Assembly (NCBI RefSeq): GCF_025698545.1
Contig: NC_068571.1
Location: forward strand, 45,789,733-45,853,732
Source of the DNA: Gossypium raimondii
Lineage: Eukaryota; Streptophyta; Magnoliopsida; Malvales; Malvaceae
Length of the DNA stretch: 64,000 bases
Reading direction: 5' to 3'
Shown: piece after piece, positions 1 through 10,445 of the stretch
Position numbering within the stretch: the stretch's first letter is position 1
Layout: each line of letters begins with the position of its first letter
Notes under the pieces: model-generated
The model's database searches: none
Told to the model about the DNA's origin: nothing
What the model saw: the letters and a program-made list of their open reading frames with translations, nothing else
Made by a program: the position numbers and the translations under genes

Positions 1-1680
1 ATGAGTGTTCTTGAATAATATTTATACCTTCTTATTGAATTATGGACCTTTAGAGCCATTGGAGGGAGATTCTAGCTATTGGAGGGAGTTTTTTAGCCGT
101 TGAGAGCATTGATTTCACACATTTAATGTAGCCTACAGCAGTATGCATGATCTGTCGTAATTTGATACGTCAAATTAGGCTTCTTAATATACTTGAGGAG
201 TTTATTCTCAAGCAATTTAAGTGTCTTTTATATATTTTTATCGATTTTTAGTTTTGAAGTTAATAAATTGTTTTTATTAGTTTTTAAGCCATTTTGAGAT
301 CCAATTTGGCCAATCATGCCATAGGGAACCTAACAAGTTGATTGAATGGTGTAGGGAGTCAATGGTGGCCTAATCGTGAAGAAAATATCACTCAGAAGGG
401 GGTATCGCGATATCAAAACTTGGAAGTCGTGATACCCCTGGCAGTGTTGAAATAAAGAGAATTGAAGCCAACTATAATGATATCGCGATACTGAGTAATG
501 GGTATTGCGATATCGAGACATACTAGGGCCACCCATTTCAACACTGTTGTGGGTATCGCGATACCACTACGTGACAAGTGAAAAACCTTTAGGGGCAATT
601 TTATGTCCAAACAAACTTAAGTCTATTTTTCATTTAAGGGCATAATGATCAATGTTAGGTTAAGTGATAATAGGCTATAAATACAATTTTATAAACCTTT
701 TTCTTCAGATTTGGTTGGTTGAACATCTCTCCTTAGGTTTTCATAGTTTTAGGTAAGGTTTCCTTTCTTTCTTTCTTTTTTTCATTTTTAGATTAGGTTT
801 TCTTTTTTTCTTTTTAGAATAGATTCTCTTTTTGTTGTTTTCTTTCTTCTTTCTTATTAAAGACTCTTGTAAATGAAGATGGATGAAACTTTTGTGTGTC
901 ATTGGTTCCACATATAAATGAATTCTTATCCTTATCTTTATATTGTGCTTATTAACTATTCGATGAAATGTCTATTTTGGTGTTAAGCTTTATTATGTGC
1001 TAAATTGTTGGATGATTAGTTGATTGATTGTTTGTTAGCTTAAGTTAATGTTTATTCTTGATTGATTGGTTGTTCGATTATATTGAAATATTTAATACGT
1101 TAGAATTGACACCTTTAGCAGAAAGCCTAGATAAACAAGACCGAAAGAAGAGTTTATCCCTAGATAATTCGATATAATCGTGCCGAGTAGTGAGACCGAG
1201 AGGTAATCTATTTGCCTAGGTGAGACCGATAAGTAATCTTAGGTGGTATCTTTTAGTCTATAATGAGACCGAGAGAAGATTCCTAACTAAGAATGGCAAA
1301 CAATATAATCGGTATAGGTTCACTAGTTTAATTAGAACTCAACTAATCAATCTATCATCATTTAATCATTCATATTATCTAAAACATTAGGAAGAAAGTT
1401 TAGCTTAGTTAATTTAATTAATAGTTTAGTTTTAGTTTATAAACAATTTTAAATTTGAATTCACACTAATAATTTCTGACTCAATTATATTAGTAATTGC
1501 TCATATTGTAATTGACTTGATAAATACATTTATTCACTTGGCAATTCTTTGGGTTCAACCATTGGGAATACTTCGTGTTCCATCGGAACTATAAATATTA
1601 CAACTAACAGTGTACACTTGCAGTCAAAACCGCACTTTTAAATTGATTTATAAAACTGTTTGTTTTTCTGCGCACAAGTG
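1..1680. repeat. LTR-retrotransposon-like non-coding sequence
   Basis: No coding exon is visible. Positions 18-28 hold a TATA-like motif. Positions 90-150 resemble 32630-32690 (a run like AACGGTTGAAAGCATTAAAT, then CATTAATG and CTGCA), so both look like copies of one LTR family. A second TATA-like motif, CTATAAATACAA, lies near 676. The stretch 1180-1300 repeats TGAGACCGA followed by GGTAATC about three times. The segment 1600-1680 reads like the 3' end of a gypsy-type LTR and leader. The assignment rests on style and cross-similarity; no paired LTR or target duplication was found. Confidence 0.45.
400..565. repeat. Palindrome tract A (GGTATCGCGATACC)
   Basis: Four to five complete or degenerate copies of a 14-bp palindrome, GGTATCGCGATACC, lie in 165 bp. 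The perfect copy is at 552-565. Copies are separated by unrelated spacers, and two spacers (near 440 and 535) are inverted copies of each other around CAGTGTTGAAA. The tract lies downstream of the LTR-like segment at 1-150. Confidence 0.7.
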
Positions 1681-1692
1681 CGTGCGGGTCAA

Positions 1693-2015
1693 TGTCTCGA
1701 GACAAGAAGAAAAGATATATGATTGTTGGAGCCTGAGGTCTGAAGACACAATAGGCTAGTCTTGAGAAAAATTGTTATATGTCTCAAGACAATTGTTCCA
1801 TTGTATTGTCTCGAGACAAGGCTCTCTTGAAGCAAACCATAGTTTCAATGTTTTGTTGTCTTGAGACAAAAGAAAAAGCTTTTGTCTTGAGACAGAGTTC
1901 CCCTATAGCTTACTTTAGCGTCAATATTTGTTGGTCTCGAGACAAATGAGCTTTTGTCTCGAGCTAGGGCACCCCTGAAGCAATTTTGACTTCGATATTG
2001 GTATGTCTTGAGACA
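1693..2015. repeat. Palindrome tract B (TTGTCTCGAGACAA)
   Basis: About eight copies of TGTCTYGAGACA occur at roughly 1693, 1776, 1807, 1857, 1881, 1932, 1945 and 2004. Most extend to the 14-bp palindrome TTGTCTCGAGACAA, or differ from it by C-to-T changes in the CG core. They sit within degenerate repeat units of about 75 bp containing GAAGCAA and TTTCAAT-like spacers. No coding potential is seen. Confidence 0.75.
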
Positions 2016-2025
2016 AGGCTGGAAA

Positions 2026-2859
2026 CTTTGAAAAATATGGCTTAGAAACATTTTAAAGGACTTAGGGGTACAAAAAGAAATTTGTAAAAATTTTAAGTCA
2101 TTTAGAAACTTTATTTTTTGAGTTTGTAACACATGAAGAATATTTGAGTGTGATTGAAATAATTTATGCAAATTGGATTAAGGGAAATTATAAATAAGTT
2201 TGTTATATCAAATCATTAGAAAATCAAAGCTAACAATCTCCCTTTTTATATAACAAAATTTTTAAAAAATTTACTTTGCAAAACTCTCCCTCAATCAAAT
2301 TTTAGTTTTAAGATATACTCCTTTTTAGAACACTCTATGAACACATTATTTTTGACAAAATGTTTAAAATTTCATAATAAAAACATTTAGAAAAAACCTT
2401 TGTAAATCAATATTCAAAGAATGAATACTAATTCTTTTTAAATTGAAGATTATATTTTCCCATTGATTTAAGTAATTGTGCAAATTTTACTATATTTCTT
2501 CCCTTGTTGGTATATAAAAAGATTGAGAAAAATTGAAGTACAATATACCAAGAGAGAAGCATTTGAAAATTAAAGCTGATGGGAAGAAAAGACAAAAAAT
2601 AGAAACAAGAGAAATCACAAGAATAAAAAATGCAAAAGTATGCATAAACAATATATAGATTAATGAGAAAGCATCCTCTAGATAAAACATCAAGCCATAG
2701 AAAATCATCCTTAACGTCCCAAAAGAAACATAAACATTCTAAACAATATTTACCAACCAAAGCAAACATAAGCTAAACAAATCCAAAAAGAGCCATAAAC
2801 ACCCAAAATAAAATAAAAACACCTATCAAAGATCCGATGGGGTGAAGGCAAAAATTGGG
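2026..2859. other. AT-rich stretch without recognisable gene
   Basis: AT-rich sequence between palindrome tract B and the decayed retroelement ORF. Short open frames are hydrophobic, low-complexity translations of AT-rich DNA with no domain. It probably belongs to the same retroelement block. Nothing specific is seen. Confidence 0.4.
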
Positions 2860-4002
2860 ATAAGAGCATCGCTATTTGCTCCTCTAATTCGGTAAAGTGG
2901 ACGTCTACTTGACGTGACAACTCATTAAGCTAAGCATTTAAGTGCCCGATAAATGTGTTGACATGATCGAAGACGCCATTTATAGTGGTGAGAAGCGCAA
3001 GAGTGTGAGGACATAATGGCAAAGCTAAGGCCAGAGCATCTACAGGACCGCCTTGGGCCTCGGGAGCATGCTCTTCGCCATGTGGGTGGTCGTGATCGCC
3101 TTCTTCATGACTGTCACCTTGTGAATTTTAAGCGTAGCAGTCAACCCCTTGCTTGACCTATTGGTCATCCTTGAACTCATAACCACAATTAGAGAGTGTC
3201 TCCTTGCCAATAGAACTCAAAATACAAACACCAAGATCTATGGTGACATCTATATTAAGCTTCGCAAAAATGAAACTAAAGTACATTTCGAAGCGAACCG
3301 GGAGTTAAGAGGTGGGCAATTTGCCTATAATTAATGTTATATCATTAAAAAAGAATGTGGTCAAGGTGAGGACGAACATTGTGACGAGCACAAGCAAGCC
3401 ACCAACTGTTAATGGTACGAAGATGAACATGGTTATTGATGGGCCGCCACATCCAAGCAAAAATGAAGTGAAGTAAATGGTCATGAAAGGGTAGGTGTGT
3501 GCCAAGCTTATAAACTGCAAAAGCTATGTAATTGGCTCGACCGCCCTTATAGATATTGCCATCATCAGGAACGTAAAGAAATTAGGCAAACAGAGATTGT
3601 AAAAGGTTAATTTGTTTGCCCATGAGATAAGAGATAATCTCGATGATCATGTCGGTGTGTTGGTCACAAATAAAAGTGGCATTGGAGTACAAAACACGGA
3701 CCAAGTTTGGACGAACGGGGTAATTTATGGTGAGAAAATTTAACCAACCCTAACAAGCAAATGTTTGTAGATGAGAGAATCCGAGTTCTCTCAAGAACTC
3801 TACATCGATAAGGCGATCATGAATTAGGGATCGGTTAGCAAAGTGGAGGTAAAATTGGGTTTTGGCATCATGATTGGGGAAACAATTGTCAAAAGATGGT
3901 GGTTGGGAAAGAGGGTTGGGTTGATGAAGGATGGGTGGAGGTGAGGATGGTTGTCAAGAACGTTTTGGATGATGGATCAAAGGTTTTGACTCGTTGAGAC
4001 AT
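2860..4002 (-). pseudogene. Decayed retroelement ORF (plant-transposon-like N-domain)
   Basis: Read on the minus strand from an ATG at 4002 (MSQRVKTFDPSS...), the frame is broken but recognisable pieces continue. Around 3900-3590 it reads as a segment with FPNHDAKTQFYLHFANR, then a block containing GWLNF and LVRVLYSNATF. That order (…F…NR…RG/GW…LVREFYAN) recalls the 'putative plant transposon protein' N-domain frequent in Malvaceae retroelements. Further on (3000-2870) a helical, gag-like tail (LNELSRQVDVHF) can be read. Several frameshifts and stops are needed, so it is not a functional gene. The family assignment is from memory of the motif order; the decay is seen directly. Confidence 0.45.
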
Positions 4003-4557
4003 TATGAATGATACTAAACAAGACTCAGCTAACGGGAAAAGACTCAATGACATGGAATAGACAATGTACCTGCATGAAAACACAATAATATTCCCAATAA
4101 ACTCGATTCATTTTTAATCATAAAAAAATCATGAAAGAAAATGATGTTGTAAATAGATGGCAATTAATGTACCAAGGAGAACATATAATGATCACAATGC
4201 AGAACAAATTTAGGAAGAGAAGCAATATAGGTTCGAATTTTGTATTTTTTTATTCGAAAAATGCATAATAAATCATTAAAATAATGTTTTTAGTTAATAG
4301 AATTAGTTGGTTAAATGAGTGAATTCCAAAGTGAATATGAAAATTGAAAATCAGGGGTGGTAATATTTTTAGCTAATGTATATTTGATTAGAACAAGAAA
4401 AGTGAGGAGGTGGCCGGCGAGAACTGTCCAAACACATGTATCCATCCAAGTCCAAACTCATGGAAACTGACAAGCTCAATTTAAAATAAGCATTTCATTT
4501 CAACTACTTTTACCATGTTGATCAAACAAAACCCTTTTGGAACAGTAATCATCTGCA

Positions 4558-4656
4558 ATGGTTATGGTGGCTTCTGAAGTCCTCAAACCAATCCAAGTCT
4601 CTCAAAACAAAACCCCAGGAAATGTTGTCTCAATTCGCCCTTTCTTTTTTCGGTAA
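4558..4656 (+). promoter_or_regulatory. Upstream ORF overlapping the epimerase start
   Basis: An ATG at 4558 opens a 32-codon frame (MVMVASEVLKPIQ...) that ends at TAA 4654-4656. It overlaps the main ATG at 4622 in a different frame. If the transcript begins upstream of 4558, scanning ribosomes meet this ATG first. A still earlier ATG lies at 4515 and also closes out of frame. The alternative is that transcription starts downstream or that an indel split the original N-terminus. Confidence 0.5.
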
Positions 4657-6381
4657 ATCCCCTTTAAATTCCTCAAAACCCCATGAACCCCTCAAATTCC
4701 AGCTCCCCCTTTCCAATCTGTATGTCAAGAATTCAATGAAGGCCCCTGTTACTTCTTCTTCATCAAATTTTGGGTTCAAGGAATTGTTGGAAACTTTCAC
4801 GGTGGAAGTTCAGAAAGCTGAGAACAAACCCCTAAATGTTCCTTTGATTGCTCCTTTCACCATAGCCACTTCTAGGCTTGATAAAGTGGAGAACGTGGCA
4901 ATCAGGATCGAGTTGAAAAATGGATGTGTTGGTTGGGGTGAGGCTCCAATTCTGCCTTTTGTTACTGCAGAGGATCAACCTACTGCTATGGCTAAAGCCA
5001 AGGGGGCCTGTGACATGCTCAAGAATTGTTCTTTCTTGACTCTTGAGGCAGTGCTGGGGGAGATTGGTGATCTTTTACCTGGCCATCAGTTTGCTTCAGT
5101 AAGTTTTTTTTAGTCCTCTCTATGTTTTTGGTTGTTCTTTATATGTTAATTAGATTGTTCTTGCATCTGAAGGTTAGGGCTGGAATTGAGATGGCATTGA
5201 TTGATGCAGTTGCTAAGAGCATTGGTCTACCCCTGTGGAGATTATTTGGTGGAGCTTTAAATACAATAATCACTGATATAACAGTTCAGTTTCTCTCCCT
5301 TCATTGTTTTTCTGTTTCTTACATAATTGTTATTTTCAATCTGTCAGCTTCAGCCCTCTATATGTGCAGATTCCTATTGTTTCCCCGGCTGAAGCTGCTG
5401 CATTAGCTTCAAAGTATCACAAACAAGGATTCAAAACTTTGAAGCTTAAGGTAGGAAAGAACCTGAAAGCTGACATTGAAGTTTTACAAGCAATTCGTGC
5501 CGCTCACCCTGATTGTTCATTCATCTTGGATGCTAATGAGGGATATAAACCTGAGGAGGCTATTGAAGTTCTTGAAAAATTACATGGTAGAGAATGTATG
5601 ATAGAAAATATAAGATTCTGCACAATGTGTATTACCTATTGTGAACTATCTTAAGGCTTTATTGTTTTTCTTTTCACTACAGAAATGGGAGTGACTCCTG
5701 TTCTTTTTGAACAGCCAGTTCATAGAGATGATTGGGAAGGTCTTGGTCGTGTTACTCATTTTGCAAAAAGCAAATATGGGGTATCTGTTGCAGCGGACGA
5801 GAGCTGTCGGAGTTTAGCTGATGTTAAGAAAATAGTGAAGGGAGAGCTTGCGGATGTTGTTAACATTAAGCTTGCTAAAGTTGGAGTCCTTGGTGCTCTT
5901 GAAATTATTGATTTGGCTAGGGCATCGGGACTGGATCTCATGATTGGTGGTATGGTGGAAACCAGGTTGGCCATGGGCTTTGCTGGTCATCTTGCTGCTG
6001 GCCTTGGATGTTTCAAGTGAGTATCATCATCCTTGTTAAAGAAATGACAACCATAGCTCGCCAATGTTATATATCAGCTTCCATGAATGTGACTAGCATT
6101 TTAATGTAATTTGTTTCAAGTTTTAACTTGAAGACATGGTGTGCAGATTTGTTGATTTGGATACTCCCCTTCTCTTGTCTGAAGATCCGGTTCTTGAAGG
6201 GTATGAAGGTATTCTACTCTTGAAGCTGACAGTGTGTGTTTGGTTCGTCTGGTTTCTATGGTAATAAATTTGATATTTGACTATGTTTTATTTCTTGTGA
6301 CTAGTTCATGGAGCTATTTACAAATTCACAAATGCTAGAGGCCAGGGTAGTTTCCTTCATTGGGAAAATATTGAATGGTAG
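4622..6381 (+). CDS. L-Ala-D/L-Glu-type dipeptide epimerase (enolase superfamily)
   Basis: Six exons join in frame to 425 aa: 4622-5098, 5173-5283, 5370-5586, 5683-6016, 6147-6208, 6305-6381 (stop TAG 6379). All introns are GT-AG. The protein has an N-terminal enolase-like capping domain and a C-terminal barrel. Muconate-lactonizing-enzyme-subgroup catalytic residues are visible: the KxK motif in TLKLKVGK (K221, K223), metal ligands D250 in LDANEGY, E278 in FEQPV and D307 in AADES, and the opposing lysine K331 in NIKLAK. This pattern is that of L-Ala-D/L-Glu epimerases, which invert the second residue of dipeptides. The plant physiological substrate is unclear. The conserved C-terminus (FTNARGQG...W) confirms the last exon. 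The first ~55 residues are Ser-rich and not conserved, possibly a transit peptide (inference). An overlapping upstream ORF precedes the start. Confidence 0.93.
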
Positions 6382-7639
6382 GCCCCTAGTTTACCTCCTA
6401 ATTTGTTGTAGGATGTGCTGGAAACCCAGCAAGCTATAACTTATTGCTGACGTTAGCTTAGAGGTCATTGATGGCTCATTTTTGTTGATTGAAAGCCTAC
6501 TGACCATTAAACTGGAAGTTAAAGACTCAATCATCATGAAACTAGCAACCATAAAAGACAAAAACTTGAGTTTTGGTGGAGGTCAACTATTTCTAACTCA
6601 AATATATTTTAGATATTTTAAACTTATCTTTAATTCAATTACATTCTTTATTTAAAGCAAATTGATTATTATTATGTAAAAAAAATTAGCAATAAAGAAA
6701 AAACTTGATGAAACAAAAATTAAAGGAAACAAAAAGGAAATATTGTAGAAGAGATGGTATTGAAAATAAACTTACCTTAATAGTTTGAAAAACACATGCA
6801 GTCTTTGTTGAATAATGGAACCAATGTTAAAATACCAATAAGCAAACTAATATTTGTTCGAACTTCAGTCTAAAAATACTCTCATGAAGATGCTGTTTTG
6901 AATATACATAAGTGTTGATTATTGAAGATGATGTTTTCTCTAATAAAATACTTACTTCTATCCATGACCCCCCAACCCTTAAATCAAAGGAAAAAATTTG
7001 CTTAAGTGCATTCAAACCTACACCCTCTTAGTTGTTCAATAACAATGGTGTGTACTGAGCTAAAGCCTACTCTGAATAGAGATGGTTTTAAACAGTTGTG
7101 AGAAAGAGGTTTCAAGGAAAGAACTTTTTCACCAAAAAAAACCTCTAGAGAATTGAGTTTGTTGCTTGTTCTGGCCTACTTTTGTTATTGTAGGGAGATA
7201 TATATAATTTCATGAAAACAAATAATTGATCTCTGAGACAATGTTTTAGTGAGTAAAAACAAAGTATGCATAGTAACAATGTCATTTTGACTTGCAGAAG
7301 TTATATACATTTGGTTGGCTGGTGAATGTTGGAATTCTGAATCAGACTGGTTCGTTAAAGTGGCAAGGCAGACCCTTCCTCCAGGTAAAAGTAGCGAATG
7401 TGTGCAATTTAGATGCTTGTAAGTTGGAACTTTTTGGTTTTAGGGAAGGATTTTATATTGTGATTTACATGTGGTTAGATTGCCCACTTAATATGGAACT
7501 TTTAACTATTTTAGAATTCCCATTGTAAGGGAGGCGCTATTACTCTCTTAAGGGCTACTGGCTTTGCTCAAACTCTTCAACTTTTGGAAGCTTTGCCAAA
7601 TCAATCACACATAACATCCATATCCGCCTGCCTTGGATT
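6382..7639. other. Epimerase 3' flank; no gene seen
   Basis: The 3' UTR and AT-rich flank. A 78-codon open frame at 7292-7528 has no recognisable domain and no partner exon. Nothing else is supported. Confidence 0.4.
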
Positions 7640-7960
7640 CAATCATACTACTCAGTTTTAAGAATCAGACCTGTGATCTAACCAGCCAGACTTCTAGTTC
7701 TCAATTCAACCAGTTCCATCTCGTTTGATTAAATAATTCATTAAAAAATTCATAAAAATTAAAAAATATTAAAAAAATAGAGAAAATTTGTTCAACCGAT
7801 TCAATCGACTTTTCAGTCTAGTTCAACCAGTTTGTATTGGTTCGCGAAGGAACCGGTCTAACCCCTCTAATCAGACCAGTTTATCGACTAATTCTTAGTC
7901 CAACCGGTTAGTATAATCCGGTTCAAACAACGTCACCCAATTTAGGTGAATAGTTTGTCC
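7640..7960. repeat. AACCGG-type dispersed repeat, copy 1
   Basis: An AT-rich core (poly-A/T, AAAATTAAAAAATATT) is flanked by pieces such as GTTCAACCGATTCAATCGA, AACCGGTCTAA and CCGGTTCAAAC. The same organisation recurs at 38460-38770, 44800-45030 and 52060-52230, so this is one dispersed family. No target duplication was defined. Confidence 0.55.
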
Positions 7961-8002
7961 TCGACTCAACCTAACCACTAGAGTGTTGTTAAGGCACGCC
8001 TT

Positions 8003-8393
8003 GCATAATGACTTATTTAGCCTTTCAATTTTATGAAAAAAAATTATTTTAACTTTTAATTTAATTTTTCGTCTCTTTTAGCTTTTGCACTTGCATTATT
8101 TGTCAAATCACTAAAAATAGAAAAAAAAATTTGACATAAGTTAATTATTTTTAAAAAATTTAAAAAACATGTTTTTTATAATTTTTTAAAATAAATTTCT
8201 ATTTTTTCAATTTTAAATTTTAAAAATTAATTAATTGTTAACGTGGCAATCGGTAAAGTTAACAAACTTGTTAAGTTTTCAATTCATTTTGGGTGATTTG
8301 ACAAATAGTATAAGTTTTAAGGGTTAAAAAGGCAAAAAATTAGATGGAGAGATAAAATAATTTTTTGTTGAAGGATCAAATAAATCTTTATGC
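8003..8393. mobile_element. TIR-type MITE (GCATAATGACTTATTTAGCC family)
   Basis: The left end (GCATAAtGacTTATTTagcC) and the right end read in reverse (GCATAAAGATTTATTTGATC) pair for over 100 bp with mismatches, including TTTGTCAAATCAC in both arms. No ORF. A half copy of the same family lies at 44243-44372. Precise target duplications were not resolved. Confidence 0.6.
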
Positions 8394-10445
8394 TAAAAAT
8401 AATTTGTCTGACTTAATTTCTCTTTAATTTATTTATTTTTTCATTGTTTTCATTTTATATACCTTTACTAGCAAGATAAAGAGATAATATCAAACATATG
8501 GGCATTAACAACAATCATGAAAAAATTGAGCATTTAACTCATGACTGAAGTACATATAGACGGTCACACAAGTTGTTATATCAATGTCGTTAAAATTTTA
8601 ATAGATCAGTTAGTTTCGCATCCAATAAAAATACAATTTGAAGGTTGAAGACTAAAGTGACAAAATGATTAAACATTAATAATTAAATTTATCATTATAC
8701 ATTTGTGTAATTGGATAATGTTTTCTGTAAATACACAAAACCTTACAAAAGTTGTAATAATTTGTGTAGTTGATTAATTAAACAAGATATAAAAATATAT
8801 AATAACTTGTAATTGGAGTGCTCATTCTAAGAGGCCACCTTAAAACTCCTCATCATGAGGTCGAGTTAGATAATGTACAAACTCTTCAATTTATCATGGT
8901 TTCACTTGTTCAAATATTTCGAGGCATTCTCACTCTATGAATTCAACCGGCAAAAAAGTTAAAAGACAAAGCTCCGATTAAAGACAACACTAAACTTTAA
9001 AAATGTGCATAACACTCAACACCATCCCTCTCGATTTGTTCCAATACTCTTATCAAACCAAGCATGAAGGTTGAAGGCTGAAGTACAATGTGCTTTTCTT
9101 CTTCCCACGATCTGACTTCTTAGCTGCAGCAAAGGTTCAAGCTGAAGTGCCATATTGAAGGTGGTAATATCAGTCATAATTAAAGTACTTAGTTCTTGTA
9201 TTTCAACAATCGGGTCATCAAACATGAATGACCTTTTCAGCCACTGGCTGAAACAATTACTTAAAAACCCCATTGCCAAATTAGCTACAAAATATATTTT
9301 TTTAAAGTATATTTAGAATTCTAATGGTAAAATCAAGATCAATAGTTTTATCTTTTTTTATCTCATTTTTAAAATTTAAACAACTAAAAGGAAATATATT
9401 TAAACAAGTGAATAAAAAGATGATGAACAAGCATTGCCATCACCTTGGGCGAGTCATTTGCTTCTTACTGTATAATTTTATTTCCTTGCCTTGCCATTAC
9501 AACATGGACATTTTCGATAAGGCTTCAAATACTAGTAAAAGTTTGTTCAAGTTGTCAATTCATCTTTGTTTTTCCAACAAGGATATTAATTCAAAATTTC
9601 TTTTTATTGAGTATCTTGCATCTCACTATTCCTTGCTCAAACATTAGGAGAGTATGGTGGATCAGAGCATCCATCACTTAAATCTTAAAATCTTTGATTG
9701 AGTTGAGAGTCCTATACGTATTAGTATTACATTTTTCCTTCTGTTTTTGAGAATGATTGCACCCTCATAATAATCCGTCTCTACTTTTTGTTGTTGAAGT
9801 ATGCTCAAAGACCATTTATGAGATTATTGTAATAGTATATTTATTTACTTTATTTTTTAATAAAAATTATTAATAATTGTCTTTAGTCGTGTATTATCAC
9901 GGAGACAACAATAATACATTGAAATTAATGTGTGGTTGATTGATGACAAGATATTGTCATGGATAGAGATATTAAGCCAACACACTCACATTTTAGCATA
10001 ATAGTATATTGATTAACTCACCGTGAAATTGTTTGTTATATTATATGATAGTTACAATAGTTCTTATAATGAAAATGGTATATGTGATTCTTATATTTGA
10101 GGTCTATCATAACTCCAATATTGAGAGTTGACTACTTTGACACAATCAAATGTCGTCCGTAATTGATTGTACTGTAGGTATACTACAAAGTATGTAATAT
10201 TATATCGGCGATATCTTATTTGATTTGTTAAATTATATCTCAAATCAAACGTAAATAGATATGACGTGATTTGAAGATCTAATTCCTTTATTGACCTCAC
10301 GAAGTGTACAAAGAATCTCATACAATCCTCAATAACAGTGTGCTTGATTCGTCACACCGTGATAAATGAAAGTAGAACATTTGGAGAAAGGCCTCCAAAA
10401 AATTCATTTACAGGTATAGAAAGTAGGTCCAAACAATGAGTTGTC
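8394..10445. other. Intergenic region downstream of the kinesin
   Basis: AT-rich sequence. It includes an 87-codon open frame on the minus strand (9016-9279) whose translation has normal amino-acid balance but no family I recognise, and no splice partners that extend it. No repeat structure stands out. Confidence 0.35.

Noticed and set aside
3305-3520. 71-codon hydrophobic minus-strand frame resembling a membrane peptide
   Set aside because: It is a shadow frame of the decayed retroelement ORF in this region. The hydrophobicity comes from reading its complement-rich codons.
7292-7528. 78-codon frame downstream of the epimerase, considered as an extra exon
   Set aside because: The epimerase already ends at the conserved Trp-stop at 6379-6381, and this frame has no family similarity or needed splice partner.
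9016-9279. 87-codon minus-strand frame with ordinary composition
   Set aside because: No recognisable domain, no extending exons, no promoter signs; could be a gene remnant but unsupported.
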